From Pontibacterium sp049603715 (GTDB lineage: Bacteria; Pseudomonadota; Gammaproteobacteria; Pseudomonadales; Balneatricaceae): DNA of 30,914 bases. Shown here piece by piece: positions 6,853-14,187 of this stretch. The stretch covers positions 1-30,914 of the forward strand of contig JBMYSW010000034.1 in NCBI GenBank assembly GCA_049603715.1, written 5' to 3'. A program made the translations under genes and the position numbers. Within the stretch, counting starts at the first letter, position 1, and each line of letters starts with the position of its first letter. The notes under the pieces are model-generated. The model was given only the letters and a program-made list of their open reading frames with translations, did no database searches and was not told where the DNA came from.

Positions 6853-8781
6853 ATGGCGGCACCTAAAACACGTTTACGTATTGGCGATATGCTGGTGCAG
6901 CAGGGTGTAATTACCGAAGCACAACTTAAAGAAGCCCTAGATCGGCAGAAACAAACACGTCAAAAGCTAGGTAAAACCCTAGTGTCGCTTGGCTACGTTA
7001 AAGAAAAAGAGTTTTTAACCTTTTTGTCCAAGCAGCTTGCCATTCCTATGGTCGATCTGACTCACTATTCGTTTATTGATAAAGACGTGGCACGCTTGTC
7101 CGAAATTCACGCCCGCCGTTTTCGCGCTGTGGTGCTTAAAGAGCAGGTAGATAGCTTTTTGGTGGGCATGGGCGACCCCATGGACATCTTTGCTTACGAT
7201 GAACTACAGCGTTTGCTGCCTAAGCGCGTGGATGTGGCCGTAGTATCAGAAACACAATTACTGCAGTCCATGGACTTGCTGTATCGCCGCACCAGCGATA
7301 TTGAGACTCTAGCTGACCAGCTTAACGACGAAATTGCCGAAGACGCCTTTGACCTAGCCGAGCTAACCGCTTCTGATGAGCAAGATGTACCGGTGGTTAA
7401 GCTGCTCAAAAGCCTGTTTGAAGACGCGGTGGCGGTGGGTGCGTCAGATATCCATATCGAGCCCGACGACTCGGTGCTTCGTATTCGTCAGCGTATAGAC
7501 GGCGTGCTGCATGAGCACGTGATGAAAGAGACGCGCATTGCAAGTGCCTTAGTATTGCGCCTTAAGCTGATGGCGCACCTGAACATCTCTGAAAAGCGTC
7601 TACCTCAAGACGGCCGTTTTAACATCGCTGTTAAAGGTAAGAGTATAGACGTGCGTATGTCGACCTTGCCGATTCAACACGGCGAATCGGTAGTAATGCG
7701 TTTACTTGATCAGTCGGGCGGTATTCGTTCTCTCGACCAATCCGGCTTGCCAGACGATATGCTGGCGACAGTGCGTCGCTTAATTCGCGATCCACACGGC
7801 ATCTTATTGGTAACTGGTCCCACAGGTAGCGGTAAAACCACCACGCTTTATGGTGCTTTGCACGAGCTTAATACCCACGACCGTAAAATCATCACCGTCG
7901 AAGACCCTGTTGAGTATCGCTTACAACGCATCAACCAAGTGCAGGTACACCCAGAGATTGGTTTAACCTTTGCGAGTGTGTTGCGTGCGTGTTTGCGACA
8001 AGACCCAGACGTGCTGTTGCTGGGTGAGATTCGTGACCAAGAAACCGCAGAAATCGCCCTGCGAGCGGCCATGACAGGTCACTTTGTGTTGTCTACCTTG
8101 CACACCAACGATGCGATATCGAGTGCCATGCGACTGCTGGACGTAGGTGTAGAAGGTTACTTAGCCGCTTCGGCGATTAAGGGCATTATTTCTCAGCGCT
8201 TGGTGCGTAAGGTGTGTGAAAACTGCAGCCAGCCTTACACGCCAACGCCACAAGAAAACGCTTGGCTGACGCAAAAACTGTCGGCAACCGAGTTGCACAA
8301 CCAGCGCCTGTGTAAGGGCAAAGGCTGTACCTACTGTAATAACACCGGCTACAAAGGCCGCGTGGGTGTGTTCGAGTTACTTGAACTGGATGAGCCAATG
8401 ATCAACGCATTGCGTGTAGGTGATACCGTCGGCTTTAGCCAAGCGGCCAAAGCCAGCAGTAAGTATATTCCTTTGTACCAAAGCGCACTGGCCATTGCCT
8501 CACGGGGTGAAACGACGCTAGACGAAGTCTTTAGGGTGACAGAGCAAATTGATGAGTCCAGCCTGAATACTCAAGCTCAGGTTGAGCAGCTCGCTGAAGA
8601 GCATGTGTTGGCGTCAATGGAATCGTCAGAGGCAGAAGGGGTTTCATTGGCCGCAGAAGTGAGCGAGTTGGCTAAACCTGCTAAGTCGTCCACACTTGCT
8701 CCAGCGCCTCGCAAGCCAGCCAGCGAAAAGCCCAAGGTAGCGCCGTATACCAAGGGTAATATTAAGTTTGAGTTGGAGTAA
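6853..8781 (+). CDS. mshE: MSHA pilus extension ATPase MshE (c-di-GMP-binding)
   Basis: A 642-residue GspE/PilB-type hexameric ATPase that powers pilus assembly. The N-terminus has two tandem 24-residue MshEN motifs, residues 9-32 (RIGDML...Q) and 38-61 (KLGKTL...Q), the known c-di-GMP pocket of this family. Walker A (GPTGSGKT) lies near residue 322, an Asp box and Walker B (LLLGEIRDQETA) follow, and a four-cysteine zinc motif (CENC ... CTYC) lies near 455-495. The ribosome site AGGAGGG is excellent. The last 77 residues or so (about 566-642), rich in Ala, Glu, Pro and Lys, extend past the usual end of MshE and look disordered, apart from a short KGNIKFELE end. The longer length is unusual. 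Confidence 0.95.
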   Translation: MAAPKTRLRIGDMLVQQGVITEAQLKEALDRQKQTRQKLGKTLVSLGYVKEKEFLTFLSKQLAIPMVDLTHYSFIDKDVARLSEIHARRFRAVVLKEQVDSFLVGMGDPMDIFAYDELQRLLPKRVDVAVVSETQLLQSMDLLYRRTSDIETLADQLNDEIAEDAFDLAELTASDEQDVPVVKLLKSLFEDAVAVGASDIHIEPDDSVLRIRQRIDGVLHEHVMKETRIASALVLRLKLMAHLNISEKRLPQDGRFNIAVKGKSIDVRMSTLPIQHGESVVMRLLDQSGGIRSLDQSGLPDDMLATVRRLIRDPHGILLVTGPTGSGKTTTLYGALHELNTHDRKIITVEDPVEYRLQRINQVQVHPEIGLTFASVLRACLRQDPDVLLLGEIRDQETAEIALRAAMTGHFVLSTLHTNDAISSAMRLLDVGVEGYLAASAIKGIISQRLVRKVCENCSQPYTPTPQENAWLTQKLSATELHNQRLCKGKGCTYCNNTGYKGRVGVFELLELDEPMINALRVGDTVGFSQAAKASSKYIPLYQSALAIASRGETTLDEVFRVTEQIDESSLNTQAQVEQLAEEHVLASMESSEAEGVSLAAEVSELAKPAKSSTLAPAPRKPASEKPKVAPYTKGNIKFELE

Positions 8782-8788
8782 CTAAGCC

Positions 8789-10069
8789 ATGCCGCAAGTG
8801 ACCTACCAAGGCCGTGATGCCACAGGGAATTTGGTTGAAGGTACCATCGAGGCCGACGGTCGAGGTCATGCAGCGGCGTTGCTGCAACAGCAAGGCATTA
8901 CCCCTGTATCGGTGAAATTGCCCAGCAAAAAACCGAGTAAAAACAAAACAAGCAAGGCTAAAAGCAATGACGAGCCGGTGAGCGAGACTAAAACCTCTGC
9001 GAACGGTGAAATTCGTCTGTCGTTTTTAGAAAAAGTCAGCCTTGATGAGCTGATTTTGTTTAGCCGACAAATGTACAGCCTGACCAAAGCCGGTGTGCCC
9101 GTGACCCGTGCGATGCGTGGTTTGGGCTCTAGTGTTAAAAACCCGCTGCTTAAAGACACTGTGTTGGAGCTGGCGGGGGATCTGGATAAAGGTCGAGAAT
9201 TGTCTACCGCGCTAAGTAAGCACGGCAAGATTTTTAACGACCTGTACATCAGTATCATTCACGTGGGCGAAAATACCGGTCGACTCGACGAAGCCTTTTT
9301 GCAAATGGCACGCTACCTAGAGCTAGAGCGAGACACGGTTAAAAACCTCAAGCAGGCGACTCGCTACCCAACCTTTGTGCTGGTGGCAATTTCCATCGCC
9401 ATTGTGATTATTAACATCTTTGTTATTCCTGCGTTTAAAAGCGTTTTTCAAAGCTTTGGTGGCGATATTCCTTGGCAGACTCAAGCGCTGATGAGCTTCT
9501 CTGACTTTATGGTGGATTGGTGGGGCTTTTTGTTGGCCATACTGGTGGGAAGTTATGTGGCCTTTAAGCGCTGGACCAACACCGAAGCAGGTTTGGTAAA
9601 GTGGGATAGCATAAAGTTAAAGTTTCCTGTGGTGGGGAGTGTCTTTTACCGAGTCACACTGGCCCGCTTCTCTCGTACCTTTAGTATTGTATTGCGTTCG
9701 GGTGTACCCATTGAGCAGGGCTTAATTATTGTGTCGCGCGCTGTGGGTAACAAATACTTAGGCGAGAAAATCGCCGGTATGCGCCAGAGCATCGAGCGCG
9801 GTGAGTCCTTCACTCAAGCGGCTGCGCGTACTCAGATGTTTAGCCCATTGGTGATGCAAATGTTAGCCGTGGGCGAAGAGACGGGGCAAGTGGATCAGAT
9901 GCTTGAAGAGGCGGCTATTTTTTACGAAGAAGAAGTCGACTATGAGCTAAAAAATATGACCAGCGCCATTGAGCCGATACTGATCACTATTATTGGTGCC
10001 TTGGTGCTTGTTCTGGCCTTGGGTATCTTTTTGCCATTGTGGGAACTCAGTACGAGCATTAATGGCTAA
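8789..10069 (+). CDS. mshG: MSHA platform protein MshG (PilC/GspF family)
   Basis: A 426-residue polytopic inner-membrane protein. The N-terminus begins YQGRDATGNLVEGTIEA, the normal PilC/GspF opening. Two T2SSF domains follow, at about residues 85-210 and 290-410, each with LFSRQM/TLARFSRTF starts and the GE(N/E)TG motifs. Membrane segments lie at about 195-217, 235-260 and 395-415. The protein is the platform on which MshE acts. A strongly basic linker (residues ~46-62, KKPSKNKTSKAK) separates the N-terminal part from the first domain. It starts seven bases after mshE. A clear gap of 232 bases to the pilin gene follows; no mshF is present there. Confidence 0.94.
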   Translation: MPQVTYQGRDATGNLVEGTIEADGRGHAAALLQQQGITPVSVKLPSKKPSKNKTSKAKSNDEPVSETKTSANGEIRLSFLEKVSLDELILFSRQMYSLTKAGVPVTRAMRGLGSSVKNPLLKDTVLELAGDLDKGRELSTALSKHGKIFNDLYISIIHVGENTGRLDEAFLQMARYLELERDTVKNLKQATRYPTFVLVAISIAIVIINIFVIPAFKSVFQSFGGDIPWQTQALMSFSDFMVDWWGFLLAILVGSYVAFKRWTNTEAGLVKWDSIKLKFPVVGSVFYRVTLARFSRTFSIVLRSGVPIEQGLIIVSRAVGNKYLGEKIAGMRQSIERGESFTQAAARTQMFSPLVMQMLAVGEETGQVDQMLEEAAIFYEEEVDYELKNMTSAIEPILITIIGALVLVLALGIFLPLWELSTSING

Positions 10070-10080
10070 AGGCCGCGGTC

Positions 10081-10114
10081 GAAAGTATTAAACGACTGTT
10101 TTAATATTACTTTC
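10081..10114 (+). other. AT-rich stem-loop between mshG and the pilin gene
   Basis: GAAAGTATTAAA (10081-10092) can pair with TTTAATA plus CTTTC on the right (up to 10114), leaving a small loop and a three-base bulge. It starts just after the mshG stop. It is too AT-rich to be a strong terminator and has no following T-run, but it could mark partial termination or an mRNA processing site that separates pilin mRNA from the assembly genes. The pairing is seen; the function is inferred. Confidence 0.4.
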
Positions 10115-10129
10115 TTTAGGTATTAGTGC

Positions 10130-10157
10130 TTAACCTCGAATGCTTATCGGGTATGAT
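10130..10157 (+). promoter_or_regulatory. Candidate promoter of the pilin gene
   Basis: TTAACC (10130-10135) and TATGAT (10152-10157) are 16 bases apart; matches to the sigma-70 boxes are four and five of six. A separate pilin promoter is expected, because major pilins are made in large excess over assembly proteins and the gap from mshG is unusually long for this operon. The leader would be about 135 bases. Weak by-eye evidence only. Confidence 0.35.
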
Positions 10158-10301
10158 TGCAAATAAAGGATAAGTCGCTAAAACGTAGACATAAATGCGT
10201 TGATTTTGTTTTAGACGCTGTTAAAAATTAGGCATGAGCCTCAAAGTTTATTAATTAATCGTCCAACTTACTTTTTAAAGTATTGGTGTATGGAGAGACC
10301 T

Positions 10302-10781
10302 GTGAAAAAACAAGCTGGTTTTACAATCGTTGAACTTGTCGTCGTAATTGCCCTGCTGGGTATTCTCGCGGCAGTTGCTCTACCTCGTTTCCTTAACGTA
10401 ACAGATGATGCTCACCAATCTGCAGTGAGCGGTACTGGCGGTGCTTTCCGTTCGGCTGTTGCCTTGGTTAAATCACAATCTGTAGTAGATGGTGTTGTTT
10501 CTGGCAACGTCGACTTCGGTGGCCAAAGTGTTTACGTAAACGCGGCAGGTTACCCTAGTGCTGCGACCCTAAACGCAGCTGCATGTGCAACTGTATGGTC
10601 TTCTATTCTACAAGACGGCGCGCCAACCGCTGCAACTAGCGGTAGCCCAGACTACCTAGTGACCTTGAGCACCAACGACTGTGTGTACTCTTACCAAGGT
10701 TCACTCAACGGTAGCACGCCTTACTACAGCATTACCTACACGCCTGCAGACGGCAGTGTGGCCATCGATACCACTAAGTAA
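10302..10781 (+). CDS. mshA: MSHA major pilin, MshA-like type IV prepilin
   Basis: A type IVa prepilin of about 159 residues. From the GTG at 10302 the leader is MKKQAG and prepilin peptidase would cut before FTIVELVVVIALLGIL, with Glu at position +5 of the mature protein. GGAGAG (10292-10297) is well placed for this GTG; an in-frame ATG at 10290 lacks a ribosome site. The hydrophobic helix and PRFLNVTDDA segment are MshA/MshB-like. Two cysteines, in AAACATVW and TNDCVYSY, would close the C-terminal D-loop. It is the only major-type pilin in the locus, so it probably serves as the main subunit, although MshB cannot be excluded as the closer relative. Confidence 0.88.
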   Translation: MKKQAGFTIVELVVVIALLGILAAVALPRFLNVTDDAHQSAVSGTGGAFRSAVALVKSQSVVDGVVSGNVDFGGQSVYVNAAGYPSAATLNAAACATVWSSILQDGAPTAATSGSPDYLVTLSTNDCVYSYQGSLNGSTPYYSITYTPADGSVAIDTTK

Positions 10782-10795
10782 CGATTGGTTGCGTG

Positions 10796-11323
10796 ATGCG
10801 ACTTTACTGTTTGTCATATGTTCGTACAGTAAAGGGCTTTACGCTCGTTGAACTTGTCGCTGTGCTCGTGCTCTTATCGATTTTGAGCGCAGCGGTATTT
10901 TCTCGATTACCCGATACAGGCTCCTATCAAGATGCCGTGTTACGCGATAGCTTGATTAACTCTTTGCGTTTGAGCCAGCGCAGTGCACTTTCTCATCATG
11001 CGGCTGCAACTGAGTGGCAGCTCACACACCCAATCGCTGACCAGTGGCAGTACGCCATTCGTGTCTCAAGTGCAAACCAACTCACCGAAGAAACCATGGC
11101 CGCTACGACGCTGAATTATCGCGGTGGTTCTTCGTTGGGCACTTTTAATCGCAACATGGCAGTAGGCGATACGGTGACCCTGCGGTACGACAGTTTAGGC
11201 AACATTACTCACCTAGACGACGGTACCCTCTATCCGCTCAATACCAGTATTACTCTCAGCTTTTCAGGAAAAACCATCTGTGTCGCATTGTCGGGGTACG
11301 CCTATGCTGGCAGCTGTCCGTAG
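10796..11323 (+). CDS. mshC: MSHA minor pilin MshC
   Basis: A prepilin-like protein of 175 residues. The leader of 14 residues ends in VKG, and cleavage is expected before FTLVELVAVLVLLSIL, with Glu+5 present. A globular region with a C-terminal cysteine pair (KTICVALSGYAYAGSCP) follows. Position directly after mshA and the GspH/MshC-like fold give the name. A GTG three bases upstream is an alternative start. The end overlaps mshD by 20 bases. Minor pilins of this set are expected to form the tip or priming complex that starts pilus assembly. Confidence 0.83.
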   Translation: MRLYCLSYVRTVKGFTLVELVAVLVLLSILSAAVFSRLPDTGSYQDAVLRDSLINSLRLSQRSALSHHAAATEWQLTHPIADQWQYAIRVSSANQLTEETMAATTLNYRGGSSLGTFNRNMAVGDTVTLRYDSLGNITHLDDGTLYPLNTSITLSFSGKTICVALSGYAYAGSCP

Positions 11324-11873
11324 CCAAGGTTTTACACTCGTTGAGCTGGTTCTCACACTCGCGATCAGTGCGGTATCGCTGGTGGCGATCATCTATGGCT
11401 GGGCACTCACGGCAGAGCATAGTGCTGAAGTCACATGGCAAGCCAAAACGGCTTACGTTGGGCAAGCCTATGTCGAAGAAGTACTGACCAAACGCTTTGA
11501 TGAAAACTCCGAAAGTGACGGCTCTTTGCCTTGTGGTTCGGGCTTTTTTGCTGGGCGTGCGATGCCAGCCTGTACTCCTGCGAGTGGCTTTGGCCTGCTG
11601 ACGACCTCACCTGTGGTGTCAAAAGATGGCGAAGTACGTGAGGCCTTTGACGATGTTGACGACTACCATGGCCTAAACGAAGAGGCCATGTCTTTACTGC
11701 GCGATGTGTACAGCACTACAGACAACCCTTATCAAAACTACCGCGTGGCGATTTCGGTGGCCTATGACACCGGCTTTGAGTCAACGGCCAATATGGTTAA
11801 ACGCATCAGTGTTTCAGTAACGCCACCGGGGCAAAACGCCGTGGTGTTTACGGCCTATAAGGGGAACTACTGA
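11304..11873 (+). CDS. mshD: MSHA minor pilin MshD
   Basis: A prepilin-like protein of about 189 residues. From the ATG at 11304 the leader is MLAAVRSQG and cleavage would fall before FTLVELVLTLAISAV, with Glu+5. The region after the helix (TAYVGQAYVEEVLTKRFDENSE) is typical of MshD/PilV-like minor pilins. The start lies inside the end of mshC. A GTG at 11280 would extend the leader to 17 residues and is less likely. The stop codon shares its last base with the mshO ATG (TGATG), implying coupled translation. Confidence 0.83.
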   Translation: MLAAVRSQGFTLVELVLTLAISAVSLVAIIYGWALTAEHSAEVTWQAKTAYVGQAYVEEVLTKRFDENSESDGSLPCGSGFFAGRAMPACTPASGFGLLTTSPVVSKDGEVREAFDDVDDYHGLNEEAMSLLRDVYSTTDNPYQNYRVAISVAYDTGFESTANMVKRISVSVTPPGQNAVVFTAYKGNY

Positions 11874-12778
11874 TGGCCGACTCTTACACAGCAACTCGTC
11901 TTTATCAGCGCGGCTTTACTGTTGTGGAGCTGGTGGTGGTGATTGTTATTTTATCTATCACCTCGTTGGTGACGGTGCAGTTTATTGCCAATATGGCGAC
12001 GGGTTATGTCGATATGACACGCCGCCAAAACATGACAGATGTGACCCAACTGGCCATTGAACGGATGAGTCGGGAGCTGCGCAACGCTTTACCTAACTCA
12101 GTACGCGTTCGTAGTAATACCAACGCAACCTGCTTAGAGTTTATTCCGGCGCTGGCCGCCTCTACCTATCAGGATATACCTGTGATGGTGGCAGATAACC
12201 AATTTACCGCGATTCCACTGGGTGCGTCTTTTGTTTCCTCTTGGTCTACCAGCGCCACGCTCTATGCGGCTGTGTACCCTATTTCGTCCAACAGTACCGA
12301 CGAGATACACACCGAAAACCCTATTTACGACTTAGATAACCACGCGATTATGGCGCAGCTTGCCAGCACCTCGGGTTTTATTAACGACCAGGGCGCAACC
12401 AGTGTGATTGCCGTGAACCTAGCCAATAATCATCGCTTTGTTTCCTTCTCGCCATCGTCGCGTTTTTTTATCGCCCGCTCACCCGTTAGCTTTTGTTTAG
12501 ATGAGAGCAGCGGGCGTTTGTATCGTTACAGCAATTACCTTAATGGGGGTGTTTTTTATACTCAGCAGCCGATGCTGGGTAGCCTACCTACCAGTGAGCC
12601 TAACCGTGTGATAGTGGCCTCTGGGTTGAGCAGTAGCGCCCCTTTCTCTAACCCCGCTTTTGCCTACTTTGAAAACGCCTTGCAACGCAACGGCTTGGTG
12701 TTGATCGACCTGCAAGTAGAAGAAGGTGGTGAAAGCGTGCGGATACAACACGCCATACAGGTGAGAAATGCGCCCTAA
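11873..12778 (+). CDS. mshO: MSHA minor pilin MshO (PilW-like)
   Basis: A 301-residue minor pilin, large for the class. The leader is 14 residues ending in QRG, before FTVVELVVVIVILSI with Glu+5. The segment MTDVTQLAIERMSRELRNALPNSVRV is the hallmark of MshO/PilW. The rest is a large, mainly beta globular domain. It overlaps mshD by one base and mshP by 11. Large minor pilins of this kind usually sit in the pilus tip complex and may carry adhesin function; that role is inferred here. Confidence 0.85.
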   Translation: MADSYTATRLYQRGFTVVELVVVIVILSITSLVTVQFIANMATGYVDMTRRQNMTDVTQLAIERMSRELRNALPNSVRVRSNTNATCLEFIPALAASTYQDIPVMVADNQFTAIPLGASFVSSWSTSATLYAAVYPISSNSTDEIHTENPIYDLDNHAIMAQLASTSGFINDQGATSVIAVNLANNHRFVSFSPSSRFFIARSPVSFCLDESSGRLYRYSNYLNGGVFYTQQPMLGSLPTSEPNRVIVASGLSSSAPFSNPAFAYFENALQRNGLVLIDLQVEEGGESVRIQHAIQVRNAP

Positions 12779-13196
12779 CGTTTCCCTTCGTCAACAGTCG
12801 GGCTTGGGCCTGATTTCAGTGATCTTTTTAATTACCGTGGGGGCGTTAATTGCGGCTGCAATGGCCTCTTTGATGCAGCTGGGGCAAAAGCAAACCGTGC
12901 AAAGTTTTTCGTCGACACGTGCAATGCAAGCCGCTGAAAGCGGTATTCAACTGCAACTCAATCAACTGATGCACCCGCAAACAACGGGCGGCTGCTCGGC
13001 CACCAATACGGCTACAACGAGCTATGCATTTACTGCGGCAGGGATAGCGGGGTGCTCGGCACAGGTGGTGTGCACGGTGACGCAAATTGACTCGGTGGAC
13101 TATGTGGCATTGGAGTCGGTAGGGCAGTGTGGACAGGGCGCGAATGCCTTAGATTTGGCATCGCGTCGCATCAAGGTCAGGGCGATTCGTCCTTAA
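12768..13196 (+). CDS. mshP: MSHA pilin-like protein MshP (PilX-like)
   Basis: A 142-residue pilin-like protein. After RQQSG comes a hydrophobic helix LGLISVIFLITVGALIAAAMASLM, but the usual Glu+5 is missing (Ser), as is common for PilX/MshP. The AMQAAESGIQLQLNQL segment is a PilX signature. Four cysteines (GGCSA, AGCSA, VVCTV, GQCGQ) suggest two disulfides in the small globular part. It is the last gene of the operon: no mshQ follows and pyrE is convergent 21 bases away. The stop codon lies inside an inverted repeat. Confidence 0.82.
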   Translation: MRPNVSLRQQSGLGLISVIFLITVGALIAAAMASLMQLGQKQTVQSFSSTRAMQAAESGIQLQLNQLMHPQTTGGCSATNTATTSYAFTAAGIAGCSAQVVCTVTQIDSVDYVALESVGQCGQGANALDLASRRIKVRAIRP

Positions 13197-13206
13197 GCGC
13201 CCTGAC
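13176..13206. terminator. GC-rich inverted repeat between mshP and pyrE
   Basis: GTCAGGGCG (13176-13184) is perfectly repeated inverted as CGCCCTGAC (13198-13206) around a 13-base loop that contains the mshP stop codon. It lies exactly at the convergence of mshP and pyrE, so it can block transcripts from both sides. There is no clear T-run on either strand, so it is at best a non-canonical terminator or 3'-end stabiliser. Confidence 0.5.
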
Positions 13207-13217
13207 AACATGAAGGC

Positions 13218-13859
13218 TTAAACGCCGTACTCGTCACGGTATTTTTTGATCGCCGCAAGGTGAGCAGGCTCAGTGCCTTTTTCTTCTAGGTAGTCAACAA
13301 GGTCGTCTAGGCAAACAATGCTGGCTACAGGCATTTTGTAGTCGCGCTCTACTTCTTGAATCGCTGATAGCTCGGCTTTGCCACGCTCTTGGCGGTTCAG
13401 TGCAATCACAACACCTGCAGGCGTTGCGCCGTTATCGTCGATCAGTGTCATTACTTCGCGAATGGCAGTGCCTGCTGTAATCACATCATCAATGATCATA
13501 ACTTTGCCTTCGAGCGCTGCGCCCACAAGGTTGCCCCCTTCGCCGTGTGCTTTTGCTTCTTTGCGGTTAAACACGTATGGCACATCACGGTTGTGTTGAT
13601 CGTAAAGTGCAACGGCGGTGGTCGTGGCCAAAGGAATGCCTTTGTAAGCAGGGCCAAGTAGTACATCAAAGTCGATGTTCGCGTCTTCGATGGCTTGCGC
13701 GTAAAAGCGTCCTAGCTTTGCAAGTGCAGCGCCACTGTTAAACAGGCCTGCATTAAAGAAATAAGGGCTGACGCGGCCAGACTTGAGTGTAAACTCTCCA
13801 AAACGTAAAACATTTTGCTCAATGGCAAACTCAATAAAGGCGCGTTGATAATCTTGCAT
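13218..13859 (-). CDS. pyrE: Orotate phosphoribosyltransferase
   Basis: The enzyme joins orotate to PRPP to give orotidine 5'-phosphate in pyrimidine synthesis. From the ATG at 13859 the protein has 213 residues, the usual PyrE length, and starts MQDYQRAFIEFAI like other family members; GGAGA sits just upstream. A GTG at 13874 would add five residues. Recognised segments are FGEFTLKSGRVSPYFFNAG, LGPAYKGIPLA, FNRKEAKAHGEGG and the PRPP loop VMIIDDVITAGTA. The pyrE-crc-rph neighbourhood is the same as in Pseudomonas. It is convergent with the msh operon and divergent from crc. Confidence 0.97.
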   Translation of the reverse strand: MQDYQRAFIEFAIEQNVLRFGEFTLKSGRVSPYFFNAGLFNSGAALAKLGRFYAQAIEDANIDFDVLLGPAYKGIPLATTTAVALYDQHNRDVPYVFNRKEAKAHGEGGNLVGAALEGKVMIIDDVITAGTAIREVMTLIDDNGATPAGVVIALNRQERGKAELSAIQEVERDYKMPVASIVCLDDLVDYLEEKGTEPAHLAAIKKYRDEYGV

Positions 13860-13874
13860 TAGGGTCTCCGGCAC

Positions 13875-14187
13875 GGGGGGTAAAATTTGGTCTATTCTAC
13901 CAGTGCTCAGGTTTGGTCTCTATTGCTCTGGCGGCGCAAAGGCAGGCCTAGGTAGACAAATTCGTCATAACACTCTTTTTTGTAGGTTTTACGATTGAAT
14001 ATAAACAGAAAATTTCAATTTAGCGTGAGTCCCTATACAATAAGACGTTAAGAAACGTTCAACTAAAGTTAAAGCCGCTTAGGGCGATTAACTGAACATG
14101 ACATGACCCCAGTCACAAAACTGCGTGACAGCGTTACTGAGCTGGTGGTGGTTTTTTTCGCGCGCGACTCTACGGGAACTTTTACCT
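13875..14187. other. Intergenic region between pyrE and crc, both promoters expected
   Basis: About 310 bases without a convincing gene separate the divergent pyrE and crc starts. A possible crc -10 (TACAAT, 14036-14041) is visible, but no good -35 lies at the right distance. A small GTCAC/GTGAC inverted repeat (14112-14129) lies about 60 bases before crc. The reading frame that extends crc upstream to 14125 is open, but lacks a ribosome site and family similarity, so it was treated as leader. Confidence 0.4.

Noticed and set aside
10145..10165. Possible sigma-54 site before the pilin (GGG ... TTGCAA)
   Set aside because: The distance between GG and GC is about two bases too short for a -24/-12 element.
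14125..14187. Upstream extension of crc
   Set aside because: The extra 21 residues are Trp/Phe-rich and unlike any Crc; the ATG at 14188 gives the normal family start MRVITFN.
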